From NCBI RefSeq assembly GCF_900091505.1, contig NZ_LT607409.1, positions 1,736,001 through 1,800,000 of the forward strand: a stretch of 64,000 nucleotides of DNA. Direction: 5' to 3'. Source of the stretch: Micromonospora chokoriensis. Its GTDB lineage: Bacteria; Actinomycetota; Actinomycetes; Mycobacteriales; Micromonosporaceae. This document shows positions 1 to 8,473 of the stretch, piece by piece. A program made the position numbers and the translations under genes. The notes beneath the pieces are model-generated. The model was not told the DNA's origin and made no database searches. It saw nothing but the letters and a program-made list of their open reading frames with translations. Every line of letters starts with the position of its first letter. Positions within the stretch are counted from its first letter, which is position 1.

Positions 1-551
1 TCGCCGCCAGTCTGATCCGTACCCCGCGGGTGCTCTTTCTCGACGAACCCACCACCGGCCTGGACCCGCGCAGCCGCAACCAGGTGTGGGACCTGGTTCG
101 CGCCCTCGTCGCGGACGGGACCACAGTGCTGCTCACCACGCAGTACCTGGAGGAGGCCGATCAGCTCGCCGACCGCATCTCGGTGATCGACGCCGGGCGG
201 GTGGTGGCCGAGGGCTCACCGGACGAGCTGAAGGCGATGACCGGCGGTGACCGGGTCGAGGTGGTGGTCCGCGAGGCCGTCGCCCTGACCCGGGCCGCCC
301 GCGTCGTCGCGTCGATCTGCGACGCCGAACCCGACGTCGACCCGGAGGTCCGGCGACTCAGCGTCCCGGTGGCCGACCGGGTCGCCGGGCTGGTCGACGT
401 GGTGCGTGCGTTGGACGACGCCGGAATCGCGGTCGAGGACATCGGTCTGCGGCGCGCGACGTTGGACGAGGCTTTCCTGTACCTGACCGGGCACCGGCCC
501 GACGAGGCTCGCGAGCCCGTCGGGGTGGGACGAGAGGCGGACCTGGCATGA
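1..551 (+). CDS. ABC transporter ATP-binding protein, 5'-truncated (DrrA-type)
   Basis: C-terminal part of an ABC ATPase; the reading frame is open from base 3 and the start lies upstream of the window. The visible part begins just before Walker B (VLFLDEPTTGLDP), followed by the D-loop and an H-loop-like region (LLTTQYLEEADQLADRI). A long C-terminal extension ending in a conserved TLDEAFLYLTG segment is typical of the daunorubicin-resistance DrrA family of drug exporter ATPases. The stop overlaps the next start by 4 bp (ATGA), so it is translationally coupled to the permease and the two form one exporter. Walker A and the signature motif are outside the window. Family is clear; substrate is unknown. 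Confidence 0.93.
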   Translation, partial: AASLIRTPRVLFLDEPTTGLDPRSRNQVWDLVRALVADGTTVLLTTQYLEEADQLADRISVIDAGRVVAEGSPDELKAMTGGDRVEVVVREAVALTRAARVVASICDAEPDVDPEVRRLSVPVADRVAGLVDVVRALDDAGIAVEDIGLRRATLDEAFLYLTGHRPDEAREPVGVGREADLA

Positions 552-1333
552 CGGCGGCGGTGGCCGACGGTTGGACGATGACCAGGCGGAACATGATCCA
601 CGTGGTCCGCTCGCCGGAGGAGCTGATCCTCTACTTCTCACTGCCGATCATGTTCGTGCTCGTCTTCGGGTACGTGTTCGGCAGCGGCATGCAGGTGGCC
701 GGCGGTGGCAACTACCGCGAGTTCCTGCTGCCCGGTGTCTTCGTGATGACGATGCTGTACGGCCTGGGCGCCACCGCGACCGGCGTGGCGTTGGACCTCA
801 GTCGCGGTGTCGTGGACCGGTTCCGGTCGATGCCGATGGCCCGGTCCGCCCTGATGACCGGTCGCAGTGCGGCCGACCTGCTCCGCGCGCTGCTGGAGAT
901 GTCCACCCTGCTGGTCTGTGGTCTGCTCGTCGGGTGGCAGTGGCGGGAGGGTGTGGGCAGGGCGCTGCTCGCCGTCGGGCTGCTCCTGCTGCTGCGCGTC
1001 GCGATCACCTGGATCGGGATCTACCTGGCGCTGCTGGTCCGCAACCCGGACACCGTCGGCGTGATCGTCTTCCCGGCCGCGTTTCCGCTCACCGCGATCT
1101 CCAACGTGTTCGTGTCGCCCGAACTGATGCCGCCGGTCATCGGAACGATCTCGGAGTGGAACCCGTTGTCGGCCACCGTCGCGGCGATGCGTGAGCTGTT
1201 CGGCAACCCGGGGCTGGGTGGCGACTCCTGGCCGGCGGAGCACGCCCTGCTGTTGGCGGTGCTGTGGCCGGTGCTCCTGATCGCGATCTTCGCCCCGTTG
1301 GCGGTGCGCCGCTACCGGCGGTTGAGCCGCTGA
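548..1333 (+). CDS. ABC-2 type transporter permease (DrrB-like)
   Basis: 261-residue polytopic membrane protein with about six hydrophobic segments, the usual size for DrrB-type permeases. The N-terminus (MTRRNMIHVVRSPEEL) and the first hydrophobic segment LYFSLPIMFVLVFGYVFG are typical of ABC-2 drug permeases. It partners with the ATPase just upstream, whose stop codon overlaps this start (ATGA). Its last 22 bp overlap the 3' end of the convergent amino-acid permease, so no terminator separates them. Probable role: export of a hydrophobic compound, inferred from family only. Confidence 0.92.
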   Translation: MTAAVADGWTMTRRNMIHVVRSPEELILYFSLPIMFVLVFGYVFGSGMQVAGGGNYREFLLPGVFVMTMLYGLGATATGVALDLSRGVVDRFRSMPMARSALMTGRSAADLLRALLEMSTLLVCGLLVGWQWREGVGRALLAVGLLLLLRVAITWIGIYLALLVRNPDTVGVIVFPAAFPLTAISNVFVSPELMPPVIGTISEWNPLSATVAAMRELFGNPGLGGDSWPAEHALLLAVLWPVLLIAIFAPLAVRRYRRLSR

Positions 1334-2577
1334 CCGGACCGCCGGTGGCCCGCGCGTAGCGCGTACCAGGCGGCCCCGACGGCGAGCACGCCGAACCCGG
1401 CGAGGACGCTGCCGAGCGGCAGGTTGACCGCGAGCAGCAGACAGCCGACCAGCCCCAGACCGGCGACGACCCGGACCGGCAACCGTCGGTCCGGGTCCCG
1501 GCCCAACGTGAGCGCCGCCGCGTTGGTGATCGCGTAGTAGACCAGCACCGTGCAGCTGGAGAAGCCGATCGCCTGCCGTACGTCGCCGAGCAGCACCACG
1601 ACGATCACCACGGCGGCCACCGCCACCTCGGCCCGGTGGGGCACCTGGCGTACCCGGTGCACGGCGGCCAACGCCCCGGGCAGGTCGTGGCGGCGGGCCA
1701 TCGCGAGGGTGGTCCGGCCCACCCCGGCGACCAGGGACAGCAGCACGCCGACGACCGCGATCGTCGCCCCGGCCCGGACCACCCAGGCCAGGCCGGGCAG
1801 CCCGGCGGCGGTCACCACGTCGACCAGGGGCGCGGCGGACCCGGCCAGCCGGTCGGCGCCGAGCACGCCGAGCGTGACCACGGCCAGCACCAGGTAGATC
1901 ACGAACACCAGCCCGAGGGCCAGCGGCACCGCGCGGGGGATGGTCCGGTGCGGGTCGCGGACCTCCTCGCCGAGGGTGGCGATCCGGGCATAGCCGGCGA
2001 AGGCGAAGAACAGCAGCCCGGCCGCGGTGAGCACGCCCCGGGCGGAACCGCCCGGCTCGCCCAATCGGTCCAGGCGCACCGGACCGCCCACCACGCCGAC
2101 CACAGCGACCACTGTCAGCACCGCGAGCACGAGCACCACCAGCAGCTTCGTGGCGGTGGCCGTCTTGGCGATGCCGCGCAGGTTCACGGCGGTCACCGCG
2201 AGGACCGCGCCGACGGCGACCAGCCGGGCCTGCCCCGGCCACAGGTACGCCCCGATGGTCAACGCCATCGCCGCACAGCTCGCCGTCTTGCCGACCACGA
2301 ATCCCCAACCGGCCACGAACCCGGCGAACGGCCCGAGCCGTTCCCGCCCGTAGACGTAGGTGCCGCCGGACTCCGGGTACCGGGCCGCCAGCAGCGCCGA
2401 ACTGGTCGCGTTGCAGAAGGCGATGAAAGCGGCGAGCACCAGCGCGGGCAGCAGGCCGGTGCCGCCGGCCGCCGCCGCGGCCGGACCGAAGACCACGAAG
2501 ACGCCCGCGCCGAGCATCGAGCCCAACCCGATGACAACCGCATCGGGTACGCCGAGTCGCCGCGCCAGTTGATCCAC
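1312..2577 (-). CDS. APC family amino acid permease
   Basis: 421 residues with about twelve hydrophobic segments. The N-terminal GLGSMLGAGVFVVFGPAA matches the conserved first helix of amino acid-polyamine-organocation transporters (G-S-x-I-G-x-G-I-F pattern), and YPESGGTYVYGRERLGP is the conserved helix 3 region. Predicted cytoplasmic-membrane amino-acid uptake or exchange; specificity cannot be read. It starts 11 bp after the stop of the PAP2 gene on the same strand, so they are probably co-transcribed. It converges with the DrrB-like permease and overlaps it by 22 bp. Confidence 0.92.
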   Translation of the reverse strand: MDQLARRLGVPDAVVIGLGSMLGAGVFVVFGPAAAAAGGTGLLPALVLAAFIAFCNATSSALLAARYPESGGTYVYGRERLGPFAGFVAGWGFVVGKTASCAAMALTIGAYLWPGQARLVAVGAVLAVTAVNLRGIAKTATATKLLVVLVLAVLTVVAVVGVVGGPVRLDRLGEPGGSARGVLTAAGLLFFAFAGYARIATLGEEVRDPHRTIPRAVPLALGLVFVIYLVLAVVTLGVLGADRLAGSAAPLVDVVTAAGLPGLAWVVRAGATIAVVGVLLSLVAGVGRTTLAMARRHDLPGALAAVHRVRQVPHRAEVAVAAVVIVVVLLGDVRQAIGFSSCTVLVYYAITNAAALTLGRDPDRRLPVRVVAGLGLVGCLLLAVNLPLGSVLAGFGVLAVGAAWYALRAGHRRSGQRLNRR

Positions 2578-2588
2578 GGACCGAAACC

Positions 2589-3356
2589 CTAGGGGTACGA
2601 CGTGAACGGTCGGTCCCGTTTTCGTAACCGGCCGGGAAGGGGGAGGTCGTCCCAGGGCACCCGGTGCAGCAGCCGGTCCAGGAGGAGGCCCAGCAGCAGC
2701 CCGGCCACCGAGTCAGTCAGCCAGTGCCAACCCAGGTAGGTGGTGGTGGTGAGGACCACCAGCGGCGGGACGACGCGGATCACGGTGACGAGCCGGCTCG
2801 GGAGTTGCCGGCCGAAGCTGCGGGCCAGCGGAGCGAGCAGGAGCGCGATGACGCCGTACCAGACGATGGCGTTGGCGACGTGCCCCGAGGGGTAGGACTG
2901 GGCGAATCGCACCGGCAGGTCGTCGTGGAACAGCGGCAGGGTCTGCTCGGGTGTCAGGAACGGCTCCTTGACGCTGGCGCTCGGTGCCGCCCGCGCGGTC
3001 CAGACCTTCAGCGGACCGATCGTGAAGGTCGTGATCACGAACCCGACCACCGGCAGCAGGATCGGCCGCACCGACCGCAGCCGGACGGCCAGCAGCACGC
3101 CCAGCCCGACGCCGATCAGGGTCAGCGGGGTGCCCTGGCCGAGGAAGTTCAACACCCGGGCGACCCAGTACGCGGCCGTCGGCCGATGCGCGTCGGCCCA
3201 GTCGGCGACAGCCCGGTCCAACCCGAAGAGCTGATCGGCGGCCAGCGCCACCGTCAACCCCACCAATCCGACCAGCAGCAGCGCGTCGAACCACCAGCCG
3301 GCCGGGCGGACGGGCCGTAGCCGCAGGTCACGTCGTACCGCCGTGGGTGTGAACAC
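2589..3356 (-). CDS. PAP2 family membrane phosphatase
   Basis: 255 residues. It carries the three parts of the PAP2 acid phosphatase signature: a KxxxxRxxP-like stretch (KVWTARAAP), PSGH (SYPSGHVAN) and a C-terminal YLGWHWLTDSVAG, i.e. the SRxxxxxHxxxD-type motif with catalytic histidine and aspartate. About six membrane segments fit a lipid phosphatase of the undecaprenyl-pyrophosphate or phosphatidate type with an external active site. First gene of a short operon with the APC permease 11 bp downstream. Divergently arranged from the DUF4032 gene. Substrate not determinable. Confidence 0.9.
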   Translation of the reverse strand: MFTPTAVRRDLRLRPVRPAGWWFDALLLVGLVGLTVALAADQLFGLDRAVADWADAHRPTAAYWVARVLNFLGQGTPLTLIGVGLGVLLAVRLRSVRPILLPVVGFVITTFTIGPLKVWTARAAPSASVKEPFLTPEQTLPLFHDDLPVRFAQSYPSGHVANAIVWYGVIALLLAPLARSFGRQLPSRLVTVIRVVPPLVVLTTTTYLGWHWLTDSVAGLLLGLLLDRLLHRVPWDDLPLPGRLRKRDRPFTSYP

Positions 3357-3446
3357 GCGACCACGCTACCGGCCCGGCGCGAGGCCGGGGTGTCCGGCGC
3401 TGTGGGCCCAACCACGATCAGAGGCGGATGCGGGGGGCGAGGCGTC

Positions 3447-4670
3447 ATGCTTGTGCCCGTGCGGATCACGTCTGCCCTCGTGGACCCGGCGCTGCTCGAC
3501 CTGCCCTGGTCGACTCCGCTGGAGGAGTGGCCTGCCCAACATCTGGTGGCCCTGCCGCAGGGCATCTCCCGACACATCGTCCGGTTCGTCCGGCTCGGTG
3601 ACTTCGTGTACGCGTTCAAGGAGACCCGCGAGCGGATCGCCGAGCGGGAGTACGACCTGCTCCGGGCCCTGGAGCGGATCGACTTCCCGGCGGTCGAGGC
3701 GGTGGCGGTCGTCGCCGACCGGCAGACCGAGGACGGCGAGCCCCTCGAATCCGTGCTGATCACCCGGCACCTGCAGTTCTCGCTGCCGTACCGGGCGCTC
3801 TTCTCGCACACGCTGCGACCGGAGACGATGAGCCGGCTGCTCGACGCGCTCGCCGCCCTGATCGTGCGGATGCACCTGACCGGCTTCTTCTGGGGCGACT
3901 GCTCACTGTCGAACACACTGTTCCGCCGGGACGCGGGCGCGTTCGCCGCCTACCTCGTGGACGCGGAGACCGGCGCCTTGCACAACTCGCTCTCCAACGG
4001 TCAGCGCGGTGAGGACCTGGAGATCGCCCGGGTGAACATCTTCGGCGAGGCGTTGGACCTTCAGGCCGCCGGCCTGCTGCACGAGTCCATCGACCCGGAG
4101 GTGGTCTGCGAGGAGGTCGTGCAGCGCTACGAGCGGCTGTGGCACGAGATCACCTACGAGCAGGCGATCGAGCGGGAGGCCCGGCGCGACATCGAGGGCC
4201 GGATCCGCCGCCTCAACGAACTGGGCTTCGACGTGGCCGAGGTGGCCATGTCGGGCGGCGAGGACGGGCGTTTCCTGGTCCGGCCGAAGGTGGTGGACGC
4301 GGGTTACCACACCCGGCGGCTGTTACGGCTGACCGGTCTGGACGCCGAGGAGAACCAGGCCCGCAAGCTGCTCAACGACCTCGACGCCTACCGGGCGGAG
4401 AGCGACCTCGTCGACGAGCAGCAGGCCGCGCACCGTTGGCTGACCGAGGTCTTCGAGCCGGTGGTCCGGGCGGTTCCCGCGCACCTGCGTCGCAAGTTGG
4501 AGCCGCAGGAGCTGTTCGCGCAGATCATCGAGCACAAGTGGCTGCTCTCCGAGCAGGCCGGCCGGGACGTCGGGATGCGCCACGCGGTCCAGTCGTACCT
4601 GACCGACGTGCTGGTGCACCGCCCCGACGAGCAGGCCATCCTCGGCGTGGAAGTCTCCAGCCTCAGCTGA
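3447..4670 (+). CDS. DUF4032 family protein with kinase-like fold
   Basis: 407 residues from the ATG at 3447, chosen because a purine-rich GGGGGGCGAGG lies just upstream; an in-frame ATG at 3390 would add 19 unlikely residues. The N-terminal half resembles lipopolysaccharide/RIO-type kinase folds: a possible catalytic loop WGDCSLSNTLF (D and N spaced as in HxDxxxxN) and a downstream VDAETG in the position of DFG. The C-terminal half matches the actinobacterial DUF4032 family (LFAQIIEHKWLLSEQAGRDVG). Whether it phosphorylates anything is unknown. It stands alone between the PAP2 gene and a gene-free repeat region. Confidence 0.82.
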   Translation: MLVPVRITSALVDPALLDLPWSTPLEEWPAQHLVALPQGISRHIVRFVRLGDFVYAFKETRERIAEREYDLLRALERIDFPAVEAVAVVADRQTEDGEPLESVLITRHLQFSLPYRALFSHTLRPETMSRLLDALAALIVRMHLTGFFWGDCSLSNTLFRRDAGAFAAYLVDAETGALHNSLSNGQRGEDLEIARVNIFGEALDLQAAGLLHESIDPEVVCEEVVQRYERLWHEITYEQAIEREARRDIEGRIRRLNELGFDVAEVAMSGGEDGRFLVRPKVVDAGYHTRRLLRLTGLDAEENQARKLLNDLDAYRAESDLVDEQQAAHRWLTEVFEPVVRAVPAHLRRKLEPQELFAQIIEHKWLLSEQAGRDVGMRHAVQSYLTDVLVHRPDEQAILGVEVSSLS

Positions 4671-4704
4671 GGCCCACGCCGACCGCGACCTGCTGATCCG
4701 GGCC

Positions 4705-4746
4705 TGGTCGTCTGGGCGTGGTCGTCCGGGCGTGGTCGTCCGGGCC
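4705..4746. repeat. three tandem 14-bp repeats
   Basis: Unit TGGTCGTCCGGGCG occurs three times head to tail at 4705, 4719 and 4733 with one or two mismatches, followed by a diverged partial copy (TTGTCCGGGCC) near 4753. It sits just after the DUF4032 stop, in the 655-bp gene-free region. No coding or hairpin role is seen. Confidence 0.8.
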
Positions 4747-4815
4747 TGCTGGTTGTCCGGGCCTGAGCTCTCATGGATGCTTCGTCGGCTCGGCGACCGG
4801 ACTATCTGTCGGCTG

Positions 4816-5175
4816 CCTTTGGAGCTGATGTCGTAAACGATTCAGCCCTGGCCGGTTTGGGCCGGGCCGGTTTGGGCTGGGCCGGTTTGGGCTGGGCTGA
4901 TTGGGCTGGGCCGGGTTGGGCTGGGCCGGGTTGGGCTGGGCTGATTGGGTTGGGCTGGGCTGGGCTGGGCTGATTGGGTTGGGCTGGTTGGGTTGGGCTG
5001 GTTGGGCTGGGCCGGTTGGCTCGGTTGGTCAGTTCGGCGGGTCGGCTGGGGCCGGTCAGGCCGGCTCGGCTGGCCCGTGCTCCTGGACTGCCGGGCCGCT
5101 CGTTGCCCGGTCGCGTCGCATGGCCGGGGCACGCCGCTGACGAGACCGATGTCGTAAACGATTCAGCTCCAAAGG
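4816..5175. repeat. G-rich minisatellite bounded by split palindrome
   Basis: The bulk of the gene-free stretch 4671-5325. The left edge is CCTTTGGAGCTGA (4816-4828) and the right edge is its exact reverse complement TCAGCTCCAAAGG (5163-5175). Inside each edge lies the same 19-mer GATGTCGTAAACGATTCAG, in direct orientation, at 4827-4845 and 5148-5166. Joined at the 19-mer, the two halves would make one imperfect palindrome of about 39 bp. Between them the + strand is a GGG-rich array (GGGCTGGGCCGG, GGGTTGGGCTGG and GGGCTGATT variants, about 4851-5030), decaying rightwards. Frames through it give only Gly/Trp/Ala or Pro/Gln/Ala low-complexity peptides, so I do not call a gene. A third copy of the 28-bp right half is at 28629-28656. 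Confidence 0.85.
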
Positions 5176-5286
5176 CTCTGAGTGCCGTGTCGAGTTGCCC
5201 CCGACGTGGGCAGCGCGACGTGACCGGCACTGTGCAGGCGATCCGGCGTCAGGCTGCTCGCGTGCCTGTTCTGTTCCCGGATGTGG

Positions 5287-5320
5287 GGCCGCTCGACCGG
5301 CGGCGCAGCCGGCAGCGGCC
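5287..5320 (-). terminator. probable terminator after nagA
   Basis: Nested inverted repeat: outer arms GGCCGCT (5287-5293) and AGCGGCC (5314-5320), inner arms CCGGC and GCCGG. It begins 6 bp beyond the nagA stop on the minus strand. There is no U-tract, as is common for actinomycete terminators. Confidence 0.55.
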
Positions 5321-5325
5321 GAGGG

Positions 5326-6435
5326 TCACTCCACCCAGGAGCCTCCGTGCAGCACGCGCACGACGTTCAGGTCGTCGTCCAGCACCACCAGGTCGGCGCG
5401 GAGTCCGACCTGGAGGGCGCCGACCCGGTCACCCAGGCCGATGGCCCGGGCCGGGGTGGTGGCCACCATGCGAGCCGCGTCGGCCATCGGGATTCCGGCA
5501 TTGACGGCGTGCCGCAGTGCGGCGTCCATGGTCAGGGTGCTTCCGGCGATCGCGCCGTCGCGGGCGAGTCGGGCCACGCCGTCGGTCACCGTGACGGCCT
5601 GACCGCCCAGCTCGTACTCCCCGTCCGCCATTCCGGCGGCGGCCATCGCGTCGGTGATCAGCGCGGCCCGGTCCGGACCGGCGGTCGCGGCGACGTAGGT
5701 CAGCATGCCGTCGTGCAGGTGCACCCCATCGGCGATCAGCTCACAGGTCACTGTGGGCGCGTCGAGCAGGGCGACCACCGGGCCCGGCTCACGGTGGTGC
5801 ACCGGTCGCATGCCGTTGAACAGGTGGGTGCCGACACTCGCTCCGGCGGCGACGGCGGCCTGGGTCTGCGCGTACGTGGCGTCGGTGTGGCCGACCGCCG
5901 CCACCACCCGCTGCGAGGCGAGCAGCCTGATCGCCTCCAACGCGCCCTCGCGTTCCGGAGCGAGGGTCACCATCCGGACCGCGCCCCGACCCAGCTTGAT
6001 CAGCTCGGTCAGCTCGTCGGTCGACGGGTCGCGGAGGTACTCCGGGTTCTGCGCGCCGCACCGCACCGCGGAGAGGTAGGGCCCTTCGAAGTGGACACCT
6101 GCCAGCACGCCCTCCTCCACCAGCGGGGCGAACGCCTCGGTCGACGAGCGCATCAACTCGAAGGGAGCGCTGACCAGGCTCGCCAGCAGGGTGGTCGTAC
6201 CGTGCGCGAGGTGGAAGTCGGCAGCCGCCCGGGCCTCGGCGGCATCGCCGGTGGTGAAGGTGTGCCCGCCCCCGCCATGCGTGTGCATGTCCACGAAGCC
6301 CGGCAGGATCCAGTGCCCGTCCCGGACCGACGGGTACTCGGCGACCGCGGTGATCCGATCCCCGTCCCACTCGACACAGCCCTGTCGGATGACACCGGTC
6401 GGGGTCACCACGCGGCCGTTCACCCGTACCGTCAT
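5326..6435 (-). CDS. nagA: N-acetylglucosamine-6-phosphate deacetylase
   Basis: 369 residues. Hydrolyses GlcNAc-6-phosphate to glucosamine-6-phosphate and acetate in the cytoplasm. An amidohydrolase HxH metal site is visible in GFVDMHTHGGGG, then HLAHGTTTLLASLV, the conserved GVHFEGPYLS, AVGHTDATYAQ, THLFNGMRPVHHREPG and ITDAMAAAGMADG, all NagA hallmarks. The ATG at 6435 was chosen for an AGGAG ribosome-binding site a few bases upstream and because it overlaps the ROK kinase stop by 4 bp (ATGA). Third gene of the SIS-ROK-NagA operon. An upstream in-frame ATG at 6498 would add 21 arginine-rich residues and is unlikely. Confidence 0.93.
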   Translation of the reverse strand: MTVRVNGRVVTPTGVIRQGCVEWDGDRITAVAEYPSVRDGHWILPGFVDMHTHGGGGHTFTTGDAAEARAAADFHLAHGTTTLLASLVSAPFELMRSSTEAFAPLVEEGVLAGVHFEGPYLSAVRCGAQNPEYLRDPSTDELTELIKLGRGAVRMVTLAPEREGALEAIRLLASQRVVAAVGHTDATYAQTQAAVAAGASVGTHLFNGMRPVHHREPGPVVALLDAPTVTCELIADGVHLHDGMLTYVAATAGPDRAALITDAMAAAGMADGEYELGGQAVTVTDGVARLARDGAIAGSTLTMDAALRHAVNAGIPMADAARMVATTPARAIGLGDRVGALQVGLRADLVVLDDDLNVVRVLHGGSWVE

Positions 6436-7406
6436 CGTTTCTCCTGGTGGTCGTGGCCGCGCGCGGCGTCCAGTGCGAGCAGGGCGGCACCGAGGCAACC
6501 GGCCTCGTCGCCGAGGGCTGCCGCGACCAGTCGCGGCTCCCGGTGGAAGGTCATCCGTTCGTGCAGCGCCGCCCGCAGCGGGGTCAGCAGCAGCTCACCG
6601 GCCTGGGCGAGGCCGCCGCCGAGCACGATCGTCGCCACGTCGAACAGCGCCTGCCCGCTGGCCAGACCGTCGGCGAGCGCCTCGACCGTCTCCTGCCAGA
6701 TCTGGCCGGCGAGCGGTTCGCCGGTTGCGGCCCGTTCGGCCACCTCGGCGGCTGACACCGGACCGTCGGCAGCCTCGCCGGCCAGCTCCGCGTAGCGGCG
6801 TCCGACCGCCGCGGCCGAGGCGACCGCCTCCAGGCAGCCGGGTCGGCCGCAGCCGCAGCGCGGCCCGTCCGGCCGGACCAGGATGTGGCCGATCTCCCCG
6901 GCGGCACCGTGCGCGCCGACGGCGGCGTGGCCGTCCACGACGTGCGCGGCGGCGATGCCGGTGCCGATCGCCACGAACAGCACGTGCCCGGTGCCGCGAC
7001 CGGCGCCGAGCCGGGCCTCGGCGAGACCACCCACACGCACGTCGTGGCCGAGCGCCGTCGGCAGGCCGAGCCGTCGCACCGCCAGGTCCCGCAGGGGTAC
7101 GTCCCGGAAGCCGACGTTCGCCGACCAGACCGCGACACCCCGTGCCTCATCCACCACACCGGGGACGGCGATGCCGACCGCGATCGGGGTGAGGCCGTCG
7201 GCGCGGGCCTTGTCGGCGAGCCCTTCGGCCACGTCCAGGATGGTGGCGACCACTGCCGCCGGGCCGCGCGCGGCGTCGGTGGGGTGCCGCTCGGTGCGTA
7301 CCGGGACGCCGTCCGGCCGGACCAGGGCACACTTCATGCCGGTGCCACCGACGTCCAGCGCGACGACCACCGGGTCGGTAGGCGCGGTGGCGTCGTCGTC
7401 GTTCAT
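6432..7406 (-). CDS. ROK family sugar kinase
   Basis: 324 residues. The N-terminal ATP-phosphate loop VVALDVGGTGMKCALV and the ROK zinc motif CGCGRPGCLE are both present, with GHILVRPDGP just before the latter and GTGIAAAHVVDG in the middle. The family phosphorylates glucose, GlcNAc or ManNAc; beside nagA and a SIS enzyme, an amino-sugar kinase is the likeliest role (inference). ATG at 7406 gives a 4-bp overlap with the SIS gene stop. Middle gene of the operon; the three genes are translationally coupled. Confidence 0.92.
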   Translation of the reverse strand: MNDDDATAPTDPVVVALDVGGTGMKCALVRPDGVPVRTERHPTDAARGPAAVVATILDVAEGLADKARADGLTPIAVGIAVPGVVDEARGVAVWSANVGFRDVPLRDLAVRRLGLPTALGHDVRVGGLAEARLGAGRGTGHVLFVAIGTGIAAAHVVDGHAAVGAHGAAGEIGHILVRPDGPRCGCGRPGCLEAVASAAAVGRRYAELAGEAADGPVSAAEVAERAATGEPLAGQIWQETVEALADGLASGQALFDVATIVLGGGLAQAGELLLTPLRAALHERMTFHREPRLVAAALGDEAGCLGAALLALDAARGHDHQEKR

Positions 7407-8332
7407 GCCAGCACCACGGCCCGGGACAGGTGCCGGGGCGCGTCCGGGTCGAGGCCCCGGCTGGTGGCCAACGCGACCGCGAAGCGTTGCGCCAGGATCA
7501 GGTCGGCCATCGGGTCGACCGGGGTACGACCAGCGGACCAGCTGCCGAGCACCGTGCGCCAACCGTGGGTGCGGCTGTGGACGAAAGCCGCGCCGGTGGC
7601 GGCCACGTCCTCGGGGAGCCCGTCGGGCAGGTCGCCGAACGCCCAGACCAGGCGGCCGGGTGCGGCGACCGAGATGGGCCCGTGTCGGTAGTCCATCGCC
7701 GGGTACGCCTCGGCCCAGAAGATCGCCGTTTCGCGGCACTTCAGGGCGGCAGCCTGGGCCAACCCGATCGTCCACCCCCGACCGAGGAAGGTGACCTGCC
7801 CGATGGCGGCCGGGTCGATCGGCAGTGGGGAGCGCACCGCCACCTCGGCGTCGGCGGCGAGCGCGGTGACCGGGTCGCCGAGGTGGGCGCGGAGCAGGGC
7901 CAGCGCGGTGGTCGCGAAGCGGGTCTGCACCACCGCCCGCTCGTCGGCGAAGGGCATGGTCACCGCGGCGGTGGCGAGGTCGACCGCCGGGGACGCCGGG
8001 TCGCCGACGATGACAGTGGTGGGTGTCCGTCCACGTAGTGCGGCGAGCAGTTCGAGCACCTCGGTGGTGCAGCCGGAGCGGCTGATGGCGATCAGCCGGT
8101 CGTAGTGGCGGTCGGTGGGGAACTCGGACGCCTGGAACGCGTCGGTCTCACCCTGGCCGGCCTGCTCGCGGCGGGCCGCGTACGCCATCGCCATGAACCA
8201 CGACGTGCCGCAACCGACCACCGCGACGCGTTCACCGGGGTGCGGCAGGTCGCCGTGGACGACGCCGGCCAGTTCGGCTGCCTCCCGCCAACAGTCGGGT
8301 TGGCTCGCGATCTCCGCGTCCACGTACGCCAT
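7403..8332 (-). CDS. SIS domain sugar isomerase/deaminase-like protein
   Basis: 309 residues with two sugar-isomerase (SIS) halves, like the isomerase part of GlmS. Visible are VAVVGCGTSWFMAMAYAAR (phosphosugar-binding loop), IAISRSGCTTEVLELL (the conserved SxSGxTxE motif) and VTFLGRGWTIGLAQAAALKCRET in the second half. Likely acts on an amino-sugar phosphate after NagA, in the place of NagB or AgaS. The ATG at 8332 has a strong GAGGAG site 7 bp upstream. First gene of the operon, with its promoter in the 200-bp gap to the divergent DeoR regulator. Exact substrate uncertain. Confidence 0.88.
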   Translation of the reverse strand: MAYVDAEIASQPDCWREAAELAGVVHGDLPHPGERVAVVGCGTSWFMAMAYAARREQAGQGETDAFQASEFPTDRHYDRLIAISRSGCTTEVLELLAALRGRTPTTVIVGDPASPAVDLATAAVTMPFADERAVVQTRFATTALALLRAHLGDPVTALAADAEVAVRSPLPIDPAAIGQVTFLGRGWTIGLAQAAALKCRETAIFWAEAYPAMDYRHGPISVAAPGRLVWAFGDLPDGLPEDVAATGAAFVHSRTHGWRTVLGSWSAGRTPVDPMADLILAQRFAVALATSRGLDPDAPRHLSRAVVLA

Positions 8333-8386
8333 GGCAAACTCCTCGCAGGGGCGACCGGTGCGCAATACGGCTCGTTAGAGCCGCAT

Positions 8387-8408
8387 TTCGCGCGTTATTC
8401 TGCGCGAA
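8387..8408. promoter_or_regulatory. candidate operator between SIS operon and DeoR gene
   Basis: Perfect inverted repeat with arms TTCGCGC (8387-8393) and GCGCGAA (8402-8408) and an 8-bp spacer. It lies 55 bp upstream of the SIS gene start in the divergent promoter region, so it is a likely site for the DeoR-family protein. Confidence 0.5.
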
Positions 8409-8473
8409 TGCCGGTGGCCGTGGCAACCGGCCAGCCGATCGCGCAGGTCAGTCTTTTGCGCCCACCTAGTTTC

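Noticed and set aside
638..2308. 556-residue minus-strand reading frame opposite the permease genes
   Set aside because: Extreme Arg/Gly/Ala composition and no motif; it is a shadow of the DrrB-like and APC genes in a GC-rich genome.
4851..5030. Possible CRISPR array
   Set aside because: Units are short, irregular and lack unique spacers; no cas gene is near.
4773..5230. Reading frames through the G-rich array (Gly-Trp-Ala or Pro-Gln-Ala repeats)
   Set aside because: They only translate the minisatellite, with no ribosome-binding site or codon pattern; better explained as DNA repeat.
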